Shown here piece by piece: positions 25,608 through 35,053 of a DNA stretch of 64,000 nt; position 1 is the stretch's first letter; every line of letters starts with the position of its first letter. Position numbers and translations under genes: made by a program. Source of the stretch: Stenotrophomonas maltophilia (GTDB taxonomy: Bacteria; Pseudomonadota; Gammaproteobacteria; Xanthomonadales; Xanthomonadaceae); the NCBI RefSeq assembly GCF_900186865.1, contig NZ_LT906480.1:576001-640000 (forward strand), read 5' to 3'. The notes under the pieces were generated by a model. That model was not told the DNA's origin. It saw nothing but the letters and a program-made list of their open reading frames with translations, and did no database searches.

Positions 25608-26918
25608 ATGTCTACCGTCAAGCCAATCTGCTTCTATCTGCCGCAATACCACCCCGTCGCGGAGAATTCGGAGTGGTGGGGGCCTGGCTTCACCGAGTGG
25701 ACCAACGTTGCCAAGGGAAAGCCGAACTTCGCCGGCCACTACCAGCCCCACATCCCGCGCGAGCTCGGTTTCTATGACCTGCGCCTGATCGACAACATGC
25801 GGGCGCAGGCCGAGCTGGCCTCGCTCTATGGAATTCACGGGTTCTGCTTCTACTACTATTGGTTCGATGGACGTCGCATCCTCGAGTTGCCGCTGGACAA
25901 CTACCTGAAGAGCGACATCGAGTTCCCGTTCTGCGTGTGCTGGGCCAATGAAAACTGGACCCGCACCTGGGACGGGCTCGAGAAGGATGTGCTGCTCGAG
26001 CAGAAGCACGGCGCCGATGAGGATCGCCGGTTCCTTGAGGACATCCTGCCGCTGTTGAAGGATCGCCGTGCGATCAAGGTCGATGGCAAGCCCATGCTGC
26101 TGGTCTACCGTGCCGACCTGTTCCCGGACGCGAAGGAAACCGTCGCGCGCTGGCGCCAGGTGGCCCGCGAGAATGGTGTGGGCGAGATCCATCTCGTGGC
26201 GGTGCAGTTCTACGGCATTGTGGATCCGCGCGATTGGGGTTATGACGCTGCCGCAGAGTTCCCGCCGCATACCTTCATCGGCGCGGAGAATCGTCTGACG
26301 CGACCGATCGACATCACCAATCCCGAGTTCCGTGGTGGCCTCGTCGATTATCGCAAGGTGGTCGCCCAGTCCATCAGCCGGCCCAAGCCCGACTTCCGCT
26401 GGTACCGCGGCATCGTGCCGTCCTGGGACAACACCGCGCGGCGCCAGCACACCTCGCACACGCTGGTTGACGCCTCGCCGTCGATCTACCAGTACTGGCT
26501 GCGCCGCCTGGTCGAGTACACCCGGGTCAACAATGCACCGGAAGACCAGATCCTGTTCATCAACGCCTGGAATGAATGGGGCGAGGGCTGCCACCTGGAG
26601 CCGGACCTGAAGCACGGCCTGGCTTACTTGGAAGCGACCCATGCCGCGCTGAACGGTGCTGGCAGTGATGAGATGCTGATGAAGGATGAGGCGTTGCTGC
26701 GCGCACTCGGCGGCGAGCGCATGAAAGCGCTCCTGGATGATCGCGAGCGTCTGGTCAACGATGTGGTCCTGCTGTCCGCCGAAGTACGCAGGACCAATCC
26801 CCAGGGAATCTCTTCGGTGCCCAGGCCGGGCCTGCGTGCGTTCATTGGCCGTTGCCTGAGGCCCTTCCCCCGCCTGCGTTCCTTTGCGGTGCGCGTCTAT
26901 CACGCGTGGCACGCATGA
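25608..26918 (+). CDS. Glycoside hydrolase family 99-like (WbsX-type) protein
   Basis: 436 residues. ATG 25608 is preferred to 25602 because AGGGA (25598-25602) is then well spaced. The family start is CFYLPQYHPVAENSEWWGPGFTEW, followed by HGFCFYYYWFDGRR, CWANENWTRTWDG and FINAWNEWGEGCHLEP, all hallmarks of WbsX/GT99-like domains. Related proteins occur in O-antigen and rhamnan clusters, usually beside RgpF-like proteins, and are thought to act as glycosyl hydrolases or transferases on nascent chains. Here too the next gene is rgpF-like, overlapping by four bases. No signal peptide is seen, so action in the cytoplasm is likely. Confidence 0.88.
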   Translation: MSTVKPICFYLPQYHPVAENSEWWGPGFTEWTNVAKGKPNFAGHYQPHIPRELGFYDLRLIDNMRAQAELASLYGIHGFCFYYYWFDGRRILELPLDNYLKSDIEFPFCVCWANENWTRTWDGLEKDVLLEQKHGADEDRRFLEDILPLLKDRRAIKVDGKPMLLVYRADLFPDAKETVARWRQVARENGVGEIHLVAVQFYGIVDPRDWGYDAAAEFPPHTFIGAENRLTRPIDITNPEFRGGLVDYRKVVAQSISRPKPDFRWYRGIVPSWDNTARRQHTSHTLVDASPSIYQYWLRRLVEYTRVNNAPEDQILFINAWNEWGEGCHLEPDLKHGLAYLEATHAALNGAGSDEMLMKDEALLRALGGERMKALLDDRERLVNDVVLLSAEVRRTNPQGISSVPRPGLRAFIGRCLRPFPRLRSFAVRVYHAWHA

Positions 26919-28615
26919 GTTCCGTCCGTCGCGTTGCGGTTGTTGCCCACTTCGACGCCGAAGGCCGGTTGACTGACTTCACGCGTCGGCTGCTCGAAGG
27001 CCTGTTGCGGCACGCAGAGCGCATCGTGCTGGTGTCCACCCGCCTGGCGTCTGACCAGGCGGTGGGCCTGGATGAGCGCATCACGGTCATCGTCCGAGAG
27101 AACGTTGGATACGACTTCTACTCGTTCCGGACCGGTGTGCTGGCCGTGGAGGCGTTGTATGCCTACGACGAGCTGATCATCGCCAATGACAGCGTGCTGG
27201 TGATTGATCCGGAGGGCCTGGACCGTGCCTTCACGAAGATGCAGGGTGTGGAATGCGGTGCCTGGTCGATGACCGAGTCGCAGCAGGTCAGCCGCCACCT
27301 GCAGTCGTATTTCATGGTGTTCCGCAAGGACGTTTTCTTCAGCCAGTACTTCCACCAGTTCTGGCGCGATGTGCGGGTGCTGGATGACAAGTGGGAAATC
27401 ATTCTTTCCTATGAGATCGGCTTGACGCAGTGGCTGTTGCATCACGGGGTACGCATTGCGTCGGCGTTCCAGCCTGGCGCGGATGGGATGCAGAAGCTGG
27501 CTGCGCGCCTGAAGCGCAAGCGCGAGCGCGATGCGGCTCCGGACAGCATTGCTGCACCGGGGGCATTCGAGATCCAGCAGGCCAATCTGGTCCACTACCT
27601 GTGGGATGACATCTACCGCCAGTTTGGTTTCATCAAGACCGAAGTGCTGCGCGATGATCCCAATGGCGTACAGGACGTTGGCCTGTCCAGCCTGATCGCC
27701 GACCCGGTGCGCCTGGGCCAGGTCGAGGAGGAAGTCGCCAGGATGCGGGCCACGCGTGTCAACGCGATGCCGCTGCTCGCCCAGTCCAGTGACGGAATTT
27801 CACAGGAAGAACTGCAGCGCTATGGTGTCGGCGCCATTCCTGCTGACAAGCTGAAGTCGCGGTTCGCCATCGTGCTTCATCTCTATCATCTGGACCTGAT
27901 CGAATCGATCCAAGGCTACATGAAGAACATGATCGTTGATCATGATCTGTTCGTGTCGGTGAAATCGGTTGCTGATCGTCGGGTGGCTGTGCGCTTTTTC
28001 GAAGAGCGGAAGGTGCGTGCCTTCGTCTTCGTGCATCCGAACATCGGGCGCGACGTCGGTCCCTTCGTCAGCCTGCTCAATACCGGCCTGCTCGACCGCT
28101 ACGACGCGGTCTGCAAGATCCACTCCAAGAAGAGCGTGTACCACGATGGCGGTGGCCAGTGGAGGGACGAGCTGATGAAGTCCCTGCTGGGCTCTTCACA
28201 CACCGTGCTGAAGATCCTGCGCGCCTTCAGGCACGATTCCAGCTGCGGCATCGTGGGGCCGGAGCATGCCTATGTCAGCAATGCCCGTTTCTGGGGAGGC
28301 AATGAGGAACGGCTGCGCCGCCTTGCTGCGGAAACCGGGATCGACGATGCCCGCATCCGGCTGGGGTTCTTTGCCGGAACGATGTTCTGGTTCCGCCCGG
28401 CGGCGCTGTATGCGCTGCGGGAGCGGGCGCTGGCCTTGAGTGAGTTCGACCCGGAAGCAGGGCAGCTCGATGCCACCCTGGCCCACGTGATCGAGCGGCT
28501 TTTCGTACTGTGGGTGGAGCAGGCGGGCTACTTCGCGGCGACCACGCGGACTCCAGACGCTGCGTTGCGCCATGAGAACTACGCCAATCAGGGCATTTCT
28601 GTCCTTCCGGCCTGA
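26915..28615 (+). CDS. Rhamnan synthesis protein F (RgpF) family glycosyltransferase
   Basis: 566 residues from ATG 26915 (ATGA overlap with the previous stop). The RgpF domain begins RRVAVVAHFDAEGRLTDF and includes VRENVGYDFYSFRTG, DELIIANDSVL and, in the second half, VHPNIGRDVGPFVSLL and ICKIHSKKSVYHDG. These pairs of NVGYD and IGRDVGPF motifs mark the family. RgpF acts in rhamnose-glucose polysaccharide assembly in streptococci. Rhamnose supply is provided by rmlBACD at 53.9-57.3 kb. It is the last gene of the rightward exporter operon; no terminator is obvious before 28778. Confidence 0.88.
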   Translation: MSSVRRVAVVAHFDAEGRLTDFTRRLLEGLLRHAERIVLVSTRLASDQAVGLDERITVIVRENVGYDFYSFRTGVLAVEALYAYDELIIANDSVLVIDPEGLDRAFTKMQGVECGAWSMTESQQVSRHLQSYFMVFRKDVFFSQYFHQFWRDVRVLDDKWEIILSYEIGLTQWLLHHGVRIASAFQPGADGMQKLAARLKRKRERDAAPDSIAAPGAFEIQQANLVHYLWDDIYRQFGFIKTEVLRDDPNGVQDVGLSSLIADPVRLGQVEEEVARMRATRVNAMPLLAQSSDGISQEELQRYGVGAIPADKLKSRFAIVLHLYHLDLIESIQGYMKNMIVDHDLFVSVKSVADRRVAVRFFEERKVRAFVFVHPNIGRDVGPFVSLLNTGLLDRYDAVCKIHSKKSVYHDGGGQWRDELMKSLLGSSHTVLKILRAFRHDSSCGIVGPEHAYVSNARFWGGNEERLRRLAAETGIDDARIRLGFFAGTMFWFRPAALYALRERALALSEFDPEAGQLDATLAHVIERLFVLWVEQAGYFAATTRTPDAALRHENYANQGISVLPA

Positions 28616-28778
28616 GCTTGCTTCCGGTCTGGGAGATGGACGGCCTGCGGCGGCTTGAGCGCATCGGTCCCGGCGTGCTGTGCACGGGCTGCACGTGCGG
28701 CCCCGGCTCTGATCATCACTCCGAACCATCGTGCCTGTACTATGCAGCGTCCAGACTGATGGCTCCCAGATGTGACTC

Positions 28779-31127
28779 ATGAACAACGGTGAAGTAGCGA
28801 TGACCCGGCTGGGCTGGCTGGCGTCAGGTCTGGCGTGCATCCTGACGATCCTGGTGCTGACGCCCTTCGCAGTGGAGATGCCCATCGCCGGTGTCGACGG
28901 TTCCTGGGCCTACGCGATGAACGTCGCCACAGCCGAGCACCTGCGCTTCGGCAAGGACATCATCTTTACCTTTGGTCCATTGGCTTCGATCTACACCGAG
29001 GTGTACCACCCGGCGACCGATCACTTGATGATCGGTGGCGCGATGTTGCTGTCTGTTGCCGTGTTCGCAGGGCTGTTTGCGGTCACGTCGCCGCACAGGC
29101 GCGTGCTGCTCCCATTGTTTCCATTCCTGGTGGCATTGACCTGGCTGCCTGATTGGGATGGTTGGCGCGACGCCGTGTTCATGCTGCTGCCGCTACTGCT
29201 TCCGATCACGGTGGCGCGCGGGCAGGAGACCGGCAAGCCCAACTGGGCTGCAATCATTCTACTGGCCATCGCGATTGCGATTCTGCCGTTGATCAAGGGC
29301 AGCCTGAGCGTTCCGGCGGCGCTGGCCAGTCTGGTGGCGGTGCTGTTGTGCTGGCGGGAGTCGCCGAGGCTGGCGATCACACTGTTTGTCGTCGAAGTTG
29401 GCGTGCTGATTGCAGCCTGGCTCACCGCAGGTCAGTCATTGCTCGACCTGCCGGTCTACTTCCTGGCGCAGATGCCGCTCATCTCGGGTTATACCGATGG
29501 CATGTCGGTGTCGGTAGATGGGCGCCCCCTGAACATCGTGATCTACCTGTTAGCCAGTGTGATGCTGGTTGCCCTTTCGACGTTCGGAGGCGTCCGTCGT
29601 CGTTGGTATCTGCCGGTCCTGGTCGCGCTGTATCTCTTTGTGATCTTCAAGGCCAGCTTCGTCAGACATGACCCGCCACACGCCCTGATTGCTTCGTCGG
29701 CGCTGCTCCTGATGGGCGCACTGCTGTATCTGGTGCCGGGCTCTGGCAGGTGGCCGGGCATCGCCGCCATGGCAGTGGGCGCGCTGGGCTATGGGCTCCT
29801 CGCCTTCGCCTTCCTTCCGTTGGATCCTGTGGCGTCACTGGCACGGGTTGGTTCGAAGTTCGAGCTTTCGGTCGAAGCCGCATGGAGGCGCGCTACAGAG
29901 CCGGCAGCACTGGCGAAGGAGTATCCGCGTCGCTTGGTGCTCCTCGGGGACAGGCCGCCATTCAAGGGCCTGTCGGGCGATGCTGATCTCTATCCATGGG
30001 ACCTGTCACCGCTGCTCGCTTCTGGCGCAAGCTGGAAGCCACGCCCGGTTCCGCAGAGCTATGCGGCATTCTCGCCCCCGCTACTCGATGCCAATGCTGA
30101 GCATCTGCGCAGCAGCCCGCCGACCAGGATCTTCTTCAACATCAATCCCATCGATCAGCGCTACCCCAGCATGGAGGATGGCGCCAGTTGGCTCACCCTG
30201 CTTGGAGGGTTCCGGGCGCAGCGCATCGATGCGGGCTACGCGTTGCTCTCGCGCCGCGATGCCGTGGCGGAAACCCTGCAACCACGGCCGGTGACCTCGA
30301 CCGAGGTCCGCATGGGCGAGGACGTTGCGGTGCCTGAGAACCAGGGGCCGGTGTGGGCATCGATCGACGTCCAGCCGACGCTCCTGGGCAGGCTGTTCTC
30401 GATTCTCTACAAGGCTCCGGAGTTGACGCTGCAGGTGCGCTACGACAACGGCGAAACCGCGTCATATCGTTTCATTGCCGGTCTGGCCAAGAGCGGCTTC
30501 CTGCTTTCGCCTACGATCACGGATGTGAATGATTTTGTCGCGCTGACGTCCAGCCACCGCGATGACCTGCTCGGCAACCGCAAGGTCGTCGCCATGGGCA
30601 TTCGCGGGGCCAGCGGCACACGCCTGATGTGGAAGTCGGCGGTCAGGGTGAGCTTTGCCCGTCTGGATGTTCCCACCGCCCCGGAGGCCGACGCGGCCTT
30701 GGCGGGTACCTGGAAGCACGGCGATGCGGTGGAGTCCTACGTGGCTGCTGGTGATTGCCACATCGATACCGTGAACCAGCTGCAGGCGGAGGGCGACACG
30801 CTGGATCTGCCGGCAGGCCTGGTGAAAGTGCGCGGTTGGTCGGCGCTCGATGGCGCGCGGGGAAGGCCCAACGACGGCGCTTTCCTGCTCGCGTCGGCCA
30901 CCGATGGCCGCACCTGGATGTTGCCGGCGAACCGGGTGCCCCGCCCCGATGTGGCTGCCTACTTCAAGCAACCGGCACTCCATTACACCGGTTTTGAAGC
31001 GTTCGTGGACACCCGCCAGCTGCCTGAGGACGTGCAGATCCGCGTGCTGCAGAAGGATGGTGAGCAACTGAAGGTCTGCGCCGCAGTGCTGGCCATCCGC
31101 CGGGCGAGGGTTGCGGAACTGCCCTGA
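28779..31127 (+). CDS. Large GT-C-like membrane protein (paralogue 1), function unknown
   Basis: 782 residues from ATG 28779; ATG 28800, preceded by GGTGA, is a good alternative start. About nine to eleven hydrophobic segments fill residues 10-370, then a soluble, presumably periplasmic part to the end. The first loop carries an acidic residue in AGVDGSWAYAMN followed by FTFGPLASIYTEVYHPATD, which is how GT-C glycosyltransferases present their catalytic Asp. It is closely similar to the 32138-34087 product (same loop, YTDGMSV, FVRHD, IDQRYPSMEDGASW) but about 130 residues longer at the C-terminus. An acceptor or donor cannot be named; a polyprenyl-phosphate-sugar-dependent transferase is likely. 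Confidence 0.72.
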   Translation: MNNGEVAMTRLGWLASGLACILTILVLTPFAVEMPIAGVDGSWAYAMNVATAEHLRFGKDIIFTFGPLASIYTEVYHPATDHLMIGGAMLLSVAVFAGLFAVTSPHRRVLLPLFPFLVALTWLPDWDGWRDAVFMLLPLLLPITVARGQETGKPNWAAIILLAIAIAILPLIKGSLSVPAALASLVAVLLCWRESPRLAITLFVVEVGVLIAAWLTAGQSLLDLPVYFLAQMPLISGYTDGMSVSVDGRPLNIVIYLLASVMLVALSTFGGVRRRWYLPVLVALYLFVIFKASFVRHDPPHALIASSALLLMGALLYLVPGSGRWPGIAAMAVGALGYGLLAFAFLPLDPVASLARVGSKFELSVEAAWRRATEPAALAKEYPRRLVLLGDRPPFKGLSGDADLYPWDLSPLLASGASWKPRPVPQSYAAFSPPLLDANAEHLRSSPPTRIFFNINPIDQRYPSMEDGASWLTLLGGFRAQRIDAGYALLSRRDAVAETLQPRPVTSTEVRMGEDVAVPENQGPVWASIDVQPTLLGRLFSILYKAPELTLQVRYDNGETASYRFIAGLAKSGFLLSPTITDVNDFVALTSSHRDDLLGNRKVVAMGIRGASGTRLMWKSAVRVSFARLDVPTAPEADAALAGTWKHGDAVESYVAAGDCHIDTVNQLQAEGDTLDLPAGLVKVRGWSALDGARGRPNDGAFLLASATDGRTWMLPANRVPRPDVAAYFKQPALHYTGFEAFVDTRQLPEDVQIRVLQKDGEQLKVCAAVLAIRRARVAELP

Positions 31128-31139
31128 GCGGGCAGTTCC
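31115..31139 (+). other. Stem-loop overlapping the stop codon of paralogue 1
   Basis: GGAACTGCCC (31115-31124) pairs with GGGCAGTTCC (31130-31139), with the TGA stop in the loop. It lies between convergent genes and may serve as a terminator or mRNA 3' end, though no T tract follows. Confidence 0.5.
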
Positions 31140-31156
31140 ATCGCAGCTGACAGCGC

Positions 31157-31918
31157 TTACTGTGCGGTTTGGAACAGCGGCAGCAGTTGCGTGAGAACGA
31201 CCGCGTGGCCTTCGCGGTTGGGGTGATTGAACTGCGCCATCAGCCGTTTGCGGTCACCAGGATAGGCTTCGAACGCGGCAAGGCTGTCGGCGACAGGGGT
31301 GTCGGTCAACTCTCCCAGCTTCCGGATCATGCTGGCCTGGGCCCGGAGAGCGGCACGAGCCGGGCCGTTCTCGGCCTGTTGGTCCCAGGTTGGCGTCAGC
31401 AGGACCGGACACGCTCCCGCCGCGCGCGATGACATAACAAACCAGGCGAGATTGCGTGCCGACTGCTGCAAGGGAAGAGCACGGTCATTCAGGCCATAGT
31501 CAATCAAAACGACGCGGGGGTGCAGGTCCAGCACCCCGCGCTGGAAACGGTCGCGGCCCTGCTGGGAGTTCTCGCCTCCGACAGCGGAAGTGATCACATT
31601 CAATACCGCATGCGGATAGGCATCAGCGAGTGCATCTTCCAGTTGCCGCGGGTAGGCATCGCGTTTGTGCACGGCGGGCGTCACGCCGAATCCGGCAGGA
31701 ACGCTGTGGCCAAAGGCAACGATGTCCACAGTATGGTTATTGGGCCATGCGACCTGCAGATCCCGTACCACTGCAGCCAGGCAGGCTTGCCCAGTGGGGG
31801 CAGGTGCAGGTGCAGGTGCGTTTGCCACGGTCTGCGGCGAGGGCTCCGAAGGGACTGGCGTGGGTTGGCAGCCGGGGGCCGCCAGGGCCAGGAGAAGTAG
31901 GGCGGTATGTTGTTTCAT
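31157..31918 (-). CDS. SGNH/GDSL-type hydrolase, probable lipoprotein
   Basis: 253 residues from ATG 31918, chosen because it gives a lipoprotein-type signal (MKQHTALLLLALAAPGC) with a plausible lipid-anchored Cys at 17. A Pro/Ala spacer follows. The SGNH blocks are IVAFGHSVPAGFG (Ser nucleophile; His where GDSL has Asp), LIDYGLNDRAL (block III Asn) and FNHPNREGH (catalytic His). It is expected to be an envelope esterase, for example removing O-acetyl groups. It lies on the opposite strand between the two paralogous GT-C-like genes. A TATATT element at 31945-31950 (minus strand) may be its -10 box. Confidence 0.82.
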   Translation of the reverse strand: MKQHTALLLLALAAPGCQPTPVPSEPSPQTVANAPAPAPAPTGQACLAAVVRDLQVAWPNNHTVDIVAFGHSVPAGFGVTPAVHKRDAYPRQLEDALADAYPHAVLNVITSAVGGENSQQGRDRFQRGVLDLHPRVVLIDYGLNDRALPLQQSARNLAWFVMSSRAAGACPVLLTPTWDQQAENGPARAALRAQASMIRKLGELTDTPVADSLAAFEAYPGDRKRLMAQFNHPNREGHAVVLTQLLPLFQTAQ

Positions 31919-32137
31919 GCGCGCAGTGGGGGTCGTTTTCGCCCAATATAGCGCGCCGCGGACGAAAGGTAGCCAGCGCTCGCCGATGGCCCAGCGCGGA
32001 ATCCGTCCGCGACCCGAAGGCGACGGGACGCGAGGGGTTTGCGGATACAATCTGTAGGGATAAATGGGGCCGCTGCGGCTTGTCGCACCAGCGAGATAGC
32101 GGCACGGCCTTTCAGCGCAAGAATCTCAAGGCAAGCG

Positions 32138-34087
32138 ATGAAACAGGCGATCAGATCAGTCAACGGTGCGGACGGTGCGGGGGCGGCCATGACGCCTGTG
32201 TGGGCGGCCTGCGTCGCTTTGTTGAGCTCCTTTCTGGTGATCCTGATGGTTACGCCGTTCGCACCGGCGATGCCATTCGAGAGTCTCGATGGATCGTGGA
32301 TGTATGCGATGAACCACGCCGTTGCCGAGCAACTGCGTTTTGGCACGCAGATCGTCTTCACCTTTGGACCGTTGGCATCTGTCTATACCACGCTCTATCA
32401 CCCGGCCACGGACCTGCTGATGCTGGGCGGCTCCCTACTCATCGCGGCAGCCCTGTTTGCAGGCATGTTCGCCGTTGCGCCCCCTCGCTGGCGCGCATGG
32501 TTGCTGCTGTTGCCGCTGGTACTCGGGCTGGGCGTAAGCCGCGACGTTGCCTTCCTGTTCCTTCCTGTTCTGCTTCCATGCGTTGTCATGCGCGGTATCG
32601 AGCGCGGGCGTGCGTATTCCGCTGTCGTCTGCCTGATTGCGGCGGCGATGGCAATATTGCCGCTGGTGAAAGGCAACTTCGGCGTGATGGTCGCGCTGGC
32701 GAGCGCGGCGACGATCCTGCTGGGCTGGCGATTGGATCGCCGGACGGTAATGCTGGCCCTCGCCGTCCAACTGATCGTGATGCCGATGGCATGGACGGCC
32801 TCTGGCCAGGCGCTGCCGGATCTCCCGCGCTACTTCATCGCTCAGGCCCCGATCATTTCCGGCTACACCGATGGTATGTCGGTGGTTGGCAGGGGCAAGG
32901 ACATCCTTTACTTCCTGTTGGCGGCCGTTGTGCTCGTTGGCCTGTCACTGTGCAGCGGCGGGCGTCGCTATTGGCATGTAACGTTGCTGGTTGCGGCCTA
33001 TCTGTTCGTTACCTTCAAATCCGGCTTCGTACGGCATGACCTGCATGCGCTCACCGCGGCGGTGGCGCTGACGATGGTTGGCGCATTCCTGTGCATCCAC
33101 AATGCCGGCCGCGCCGGCATGCTGGCCCTGGTCATTGGCCTGGCCGGGTGGTGGGCGATTACCGATCCCTATGCTCCCGTAACGCCGAAGTCACTGTCAG
33201 CGCAGTTCGCCCAGTCAATCCAGCGGCCCGCAGCCGGACTGGTGACGCGGATGATCGAGCCGGAGGCACTCGGCAACCAGTTCAAGGCGATTTCCGCGGC
33301 GATCGGCTCGCGCGCCCCGTTCGCAGGGTACACGGGGACGGCCGATGTCTATCCCACCGAACTCGCTCCGCTGATCGCGGCTGGATCGACCTGGGTGCCA
33401 CGTCCGATCCTGCAGAGCTACTCCGTTTACACGCCGGCCCTTGCGACGGCCAATGCCGATCATCTGCTCAAGGATCCGCCTTCGCGCATCTACTTCAAGG
33501 TGGATCCAATCGATCATCGCTATCCAGCCATGGACGACGGCGCGAGCTGGCTCCCGTTGCTGGGCAGCTATACCCCGGTGGCTCTGGAAGGGGGATATGC
33601 GGTGCTTCAGCGGTCCGGTTGGCCGCCGATGGCGTTGCAGCCTCAGGACGCTCAGCTCACCGTTGCGCGGGTGGACCAGGAAGTCGCCGTACCGGACTGG
33701 AGTGAGCCGGTCTGGGTCTCGATGGATATTCGACCGACCCCGGCTGGTCGCATCGCATCGACGCTCTACAAGCTCCCCAAGTTGTCGATCAAGGTCCGCT
33801 TCGAGAATGGCCTCACCGCCGACTATCGGCTGATCGCTGGGTCGACCCGGACGGGCTTCCTTCTGTCACCCACGGTGGCCGACGCCAGGGATTTCGTTGC
33901 GCTCTCTTCCGGTAGCCGCGAGGAACTGCTGCGTGGGCATCGGGTTGTTGCCTTTACCGTCTATGGCGACAGCGGTACCCGGCGGTTCTGGAATTCAAGC
34001 TTCCCGGTGACCTTTGCACGTTTGCCTATTCCTGAGGCCGCCGGGACAGACCGTGTACTGGCTGCTGCGCAGGAGCCCGCCCACTGA
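32138..34087 (+). CDS. Large GT-C-like membrane protein (paralogue 2), function unknown
   Basis: 649 residues from ATG 32138 (AAGG six bases upstream); ATG 32189 is a later option. It has the same plan as the 28779 gene: N-terminal segment, first loop with ESLDGSWMYAMN and FTFGPLASVYTTLYHPATD, many membrane helices to about residue 350, then a periplasmic part with VDPIDHRYPAMDDGASW. It lacks the C-terminal extension of paralogue 1. The pair probably arose by duplication and may add different sugars or use different acceptors. It is the last rightward gene of the locus and converges with the GtrA/UbiA operon. Confidence 0.72.
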   Translation: MKQAIRSVNGADGAGAAMTPVWAACVALLSSFLVILMVTPFAPAMPFESLDGSWMYAMNHAVAEQLRFGTQIVFTFGPLASVYTTLYHPATDLLMLGGSLLIAAALFAGMFAVAPPRWRAWLLLLPLVLGLGVSRDVAFLFLPVLLPCVVMRGIERGRAYSAVVCLIAAAMAILPLVKGNFGVMVALASAATILLGWRLDRRTVMLALAVQLIVMPMAWTASGQALPDLPRYFIAQAPIISGYTDGMSVVGRGKDILYFLLAAVVLVGLSLCSGGRRYWHVTLLVAAYLFVTFKSGFVRHDLHALTAAVALTMVGAFLCIHNAGRAGMLALVIGLAGWWAITDPYAPVTPKSLSAQFAQSIQRPAAGLVTRMIEPEALGNQFKAISAAIGSRAPFAGYTGTADVYPTELAPLIAAGSTWVPRPILQSYSVYTPALATANADHLLKDPPSRIYFKVDPIDHRYPAMDDGASWLPLLGSYTPVALEGGYAVLQRSGWPPMALQPQDAQLTVARVDQEVAVPDWSEPVWVSMDIRPTPAGRIASTLYKLPKLSIKVRFENGLTADYRLIAGSTRTGFLLSPTVADARDFVALSSGSREELLRGHRVVAFTVYGDSGTRRFWNSSFPVTFARLPIPEAAGTDRVLAAAQEPAH

Positions 34088-34098
34088 TCTGGGCGGGC
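34075..34098 (+). other. Stem-loop overlapping the stop codon of paralogue 2, possible terminator
   Basis: GCCCGCCCA (34075-34083) pairs with TGGGCGGGC (34090-34098), with the stop codon between the arms. It separates two convergent operons (end 34087, start of the other's 3' end 34127). The placement matches the stem-loop of paralogue 1. Confidence 0.5.
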
Positions 34099-34126
34099 CT
34101 TCCGTTGCCGTGATGGTCGGAATCAC

Positions 34127-34531
34127 TCAGGCTCGGAACGATAGTCGCTTGTGGCCGATGTAGCTGGTGATCACCGGTACGACGACGCCCAATGCGTGGG
34201 CGATGGTTTCGTTATGAAAATCCACGTTCAGAAACGGCAGCAGCCAGCGTGCCACCAGCAGGCTGATGAGGAGGGTCTGCCCGACAGCAGCGATGTTGAC
34301 GGCAATGAACCAGAGCACCTGATGGTGCAGGCGGTTGCTGGCCTGGTTGAACACGAACACCTTGTTCAGCGCGAAGGCGGTGACCAGGCCCAAGCAGAAA
34401 GCGAGCAGGATGGCGGTTACATACGGCAGCCAGTGGCTGAGCAGGATCCGGGAGCCGACGTTGACGGCGGCTGCCAGCCCGCCTACCAGCAGGAACCTGA
34501 TGAACTGGCTTGAGGGCAGTGGTACGTTCAT
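34127..34531 (-). CDS. GtrA family membrane protein (1)
   Basis: 134 residues, four predicted membrane helices, with the family motif FIRFLLVGGLAAAVNVGSRILL at the N-terminus, NKVFVFN after helix 2 and SYIGHKRLSFR at the C-terminus. GtrA proteins are thought to move polyprenyl-phosphate sugars across the inner membrane. In mycobacteria the GtrA-like Rv3789 is linked to arabinan synthesis. It is the last gene of the leftward operon and very like the 34646-35053 product. The 114 bp between the two holds no other gene. Confidence 0.88.
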   Translation of the reverse strand: MNVPLPSSQFIRFLLVGGLAAAVNVGSRILLSHWLPYVTAILLAFCLGLVTAFALNKVFVFNQASNRLHHQVLWFIAVNIAAVGQTLLISLLVARWLLPFLNVDFHNETIAHALGVVVPVITSYIGHKRLSFRA

Positions 34532-34645
34532 TGGGTCACTTCATTGTTGCCCATCATGTACCTTTATCCTTGATGCGCACGAGTTCTTGAGGACCGCGCA
34601 GGTGAGCGTTCGTCACGAACGGCGTCCGGTGACAGGATGCACGCT

Positions 34646-35053
34646 TCACGCGGCCCGGAAGGATAGGTGCTTGTGGCCGAAGTAGCTGGTCACGACGGGG
34701 GCCAGTACGCCGACTACGTGTGCCAGTGTGTCGTTGTGGAAGTGCATGCCCATGGCGGGCAGCAGCCAGTGGGACAGTGACACGCTGATGAGGAGCGTCT
34801 GGACAACAGCGGCGGCGTTGACGGCCATGAACCACAGGGCCTGCTGGTGCAATGGGTTCTGCGCCTTTTCAAACACGAACTGCTTGCCCAGTACGAATGC
34901 GGTTGCCATGCCGAGGCAATAGGCAACCAGGATGGAAGGTATGTACGCGAGCCAGTGACCCAGCAGCAGGCGTGAACCGATGTTCACCCCCGCCGCGAGG
35001 CCACCGGCAATGAGGAACAGCACGAACTGCCGTGCTACGGGAACTGTGCTCAC
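34646..35053 (-). CDS. GtrA family membrane protein (2)
   Basis: 135 residues from GTG 35053, which overlaps the stop of the upstream oxidoreductase (GTGA). It has four membrane helices and the same motifs as its neighbour: FVLFLIAGGLAAGVNIGSRLLL, GKQFVFEKAQNP and SYFGHKHLSFRAA. The frame continues upstream, but that part is a shadow of the oxidoreductase gene. Two GtrA paralogues in one operon suggest two polyprenyl-linked sugars, or a hetero-oligomer. Confidence 0.87.
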   Translation of the reverse strand: MSTVPVARQFVLFLIAGGLAAGVNIGSRLLLGHWLAYIPSILVAYCLGMATAFVLGKQFVFEKAQNPLHQQALWFMAVNAAAVVQTLLISVSLSHWLLPAMGMHFHNDTLAHVVGVLAPVVTSYFGHKHLSFRAA

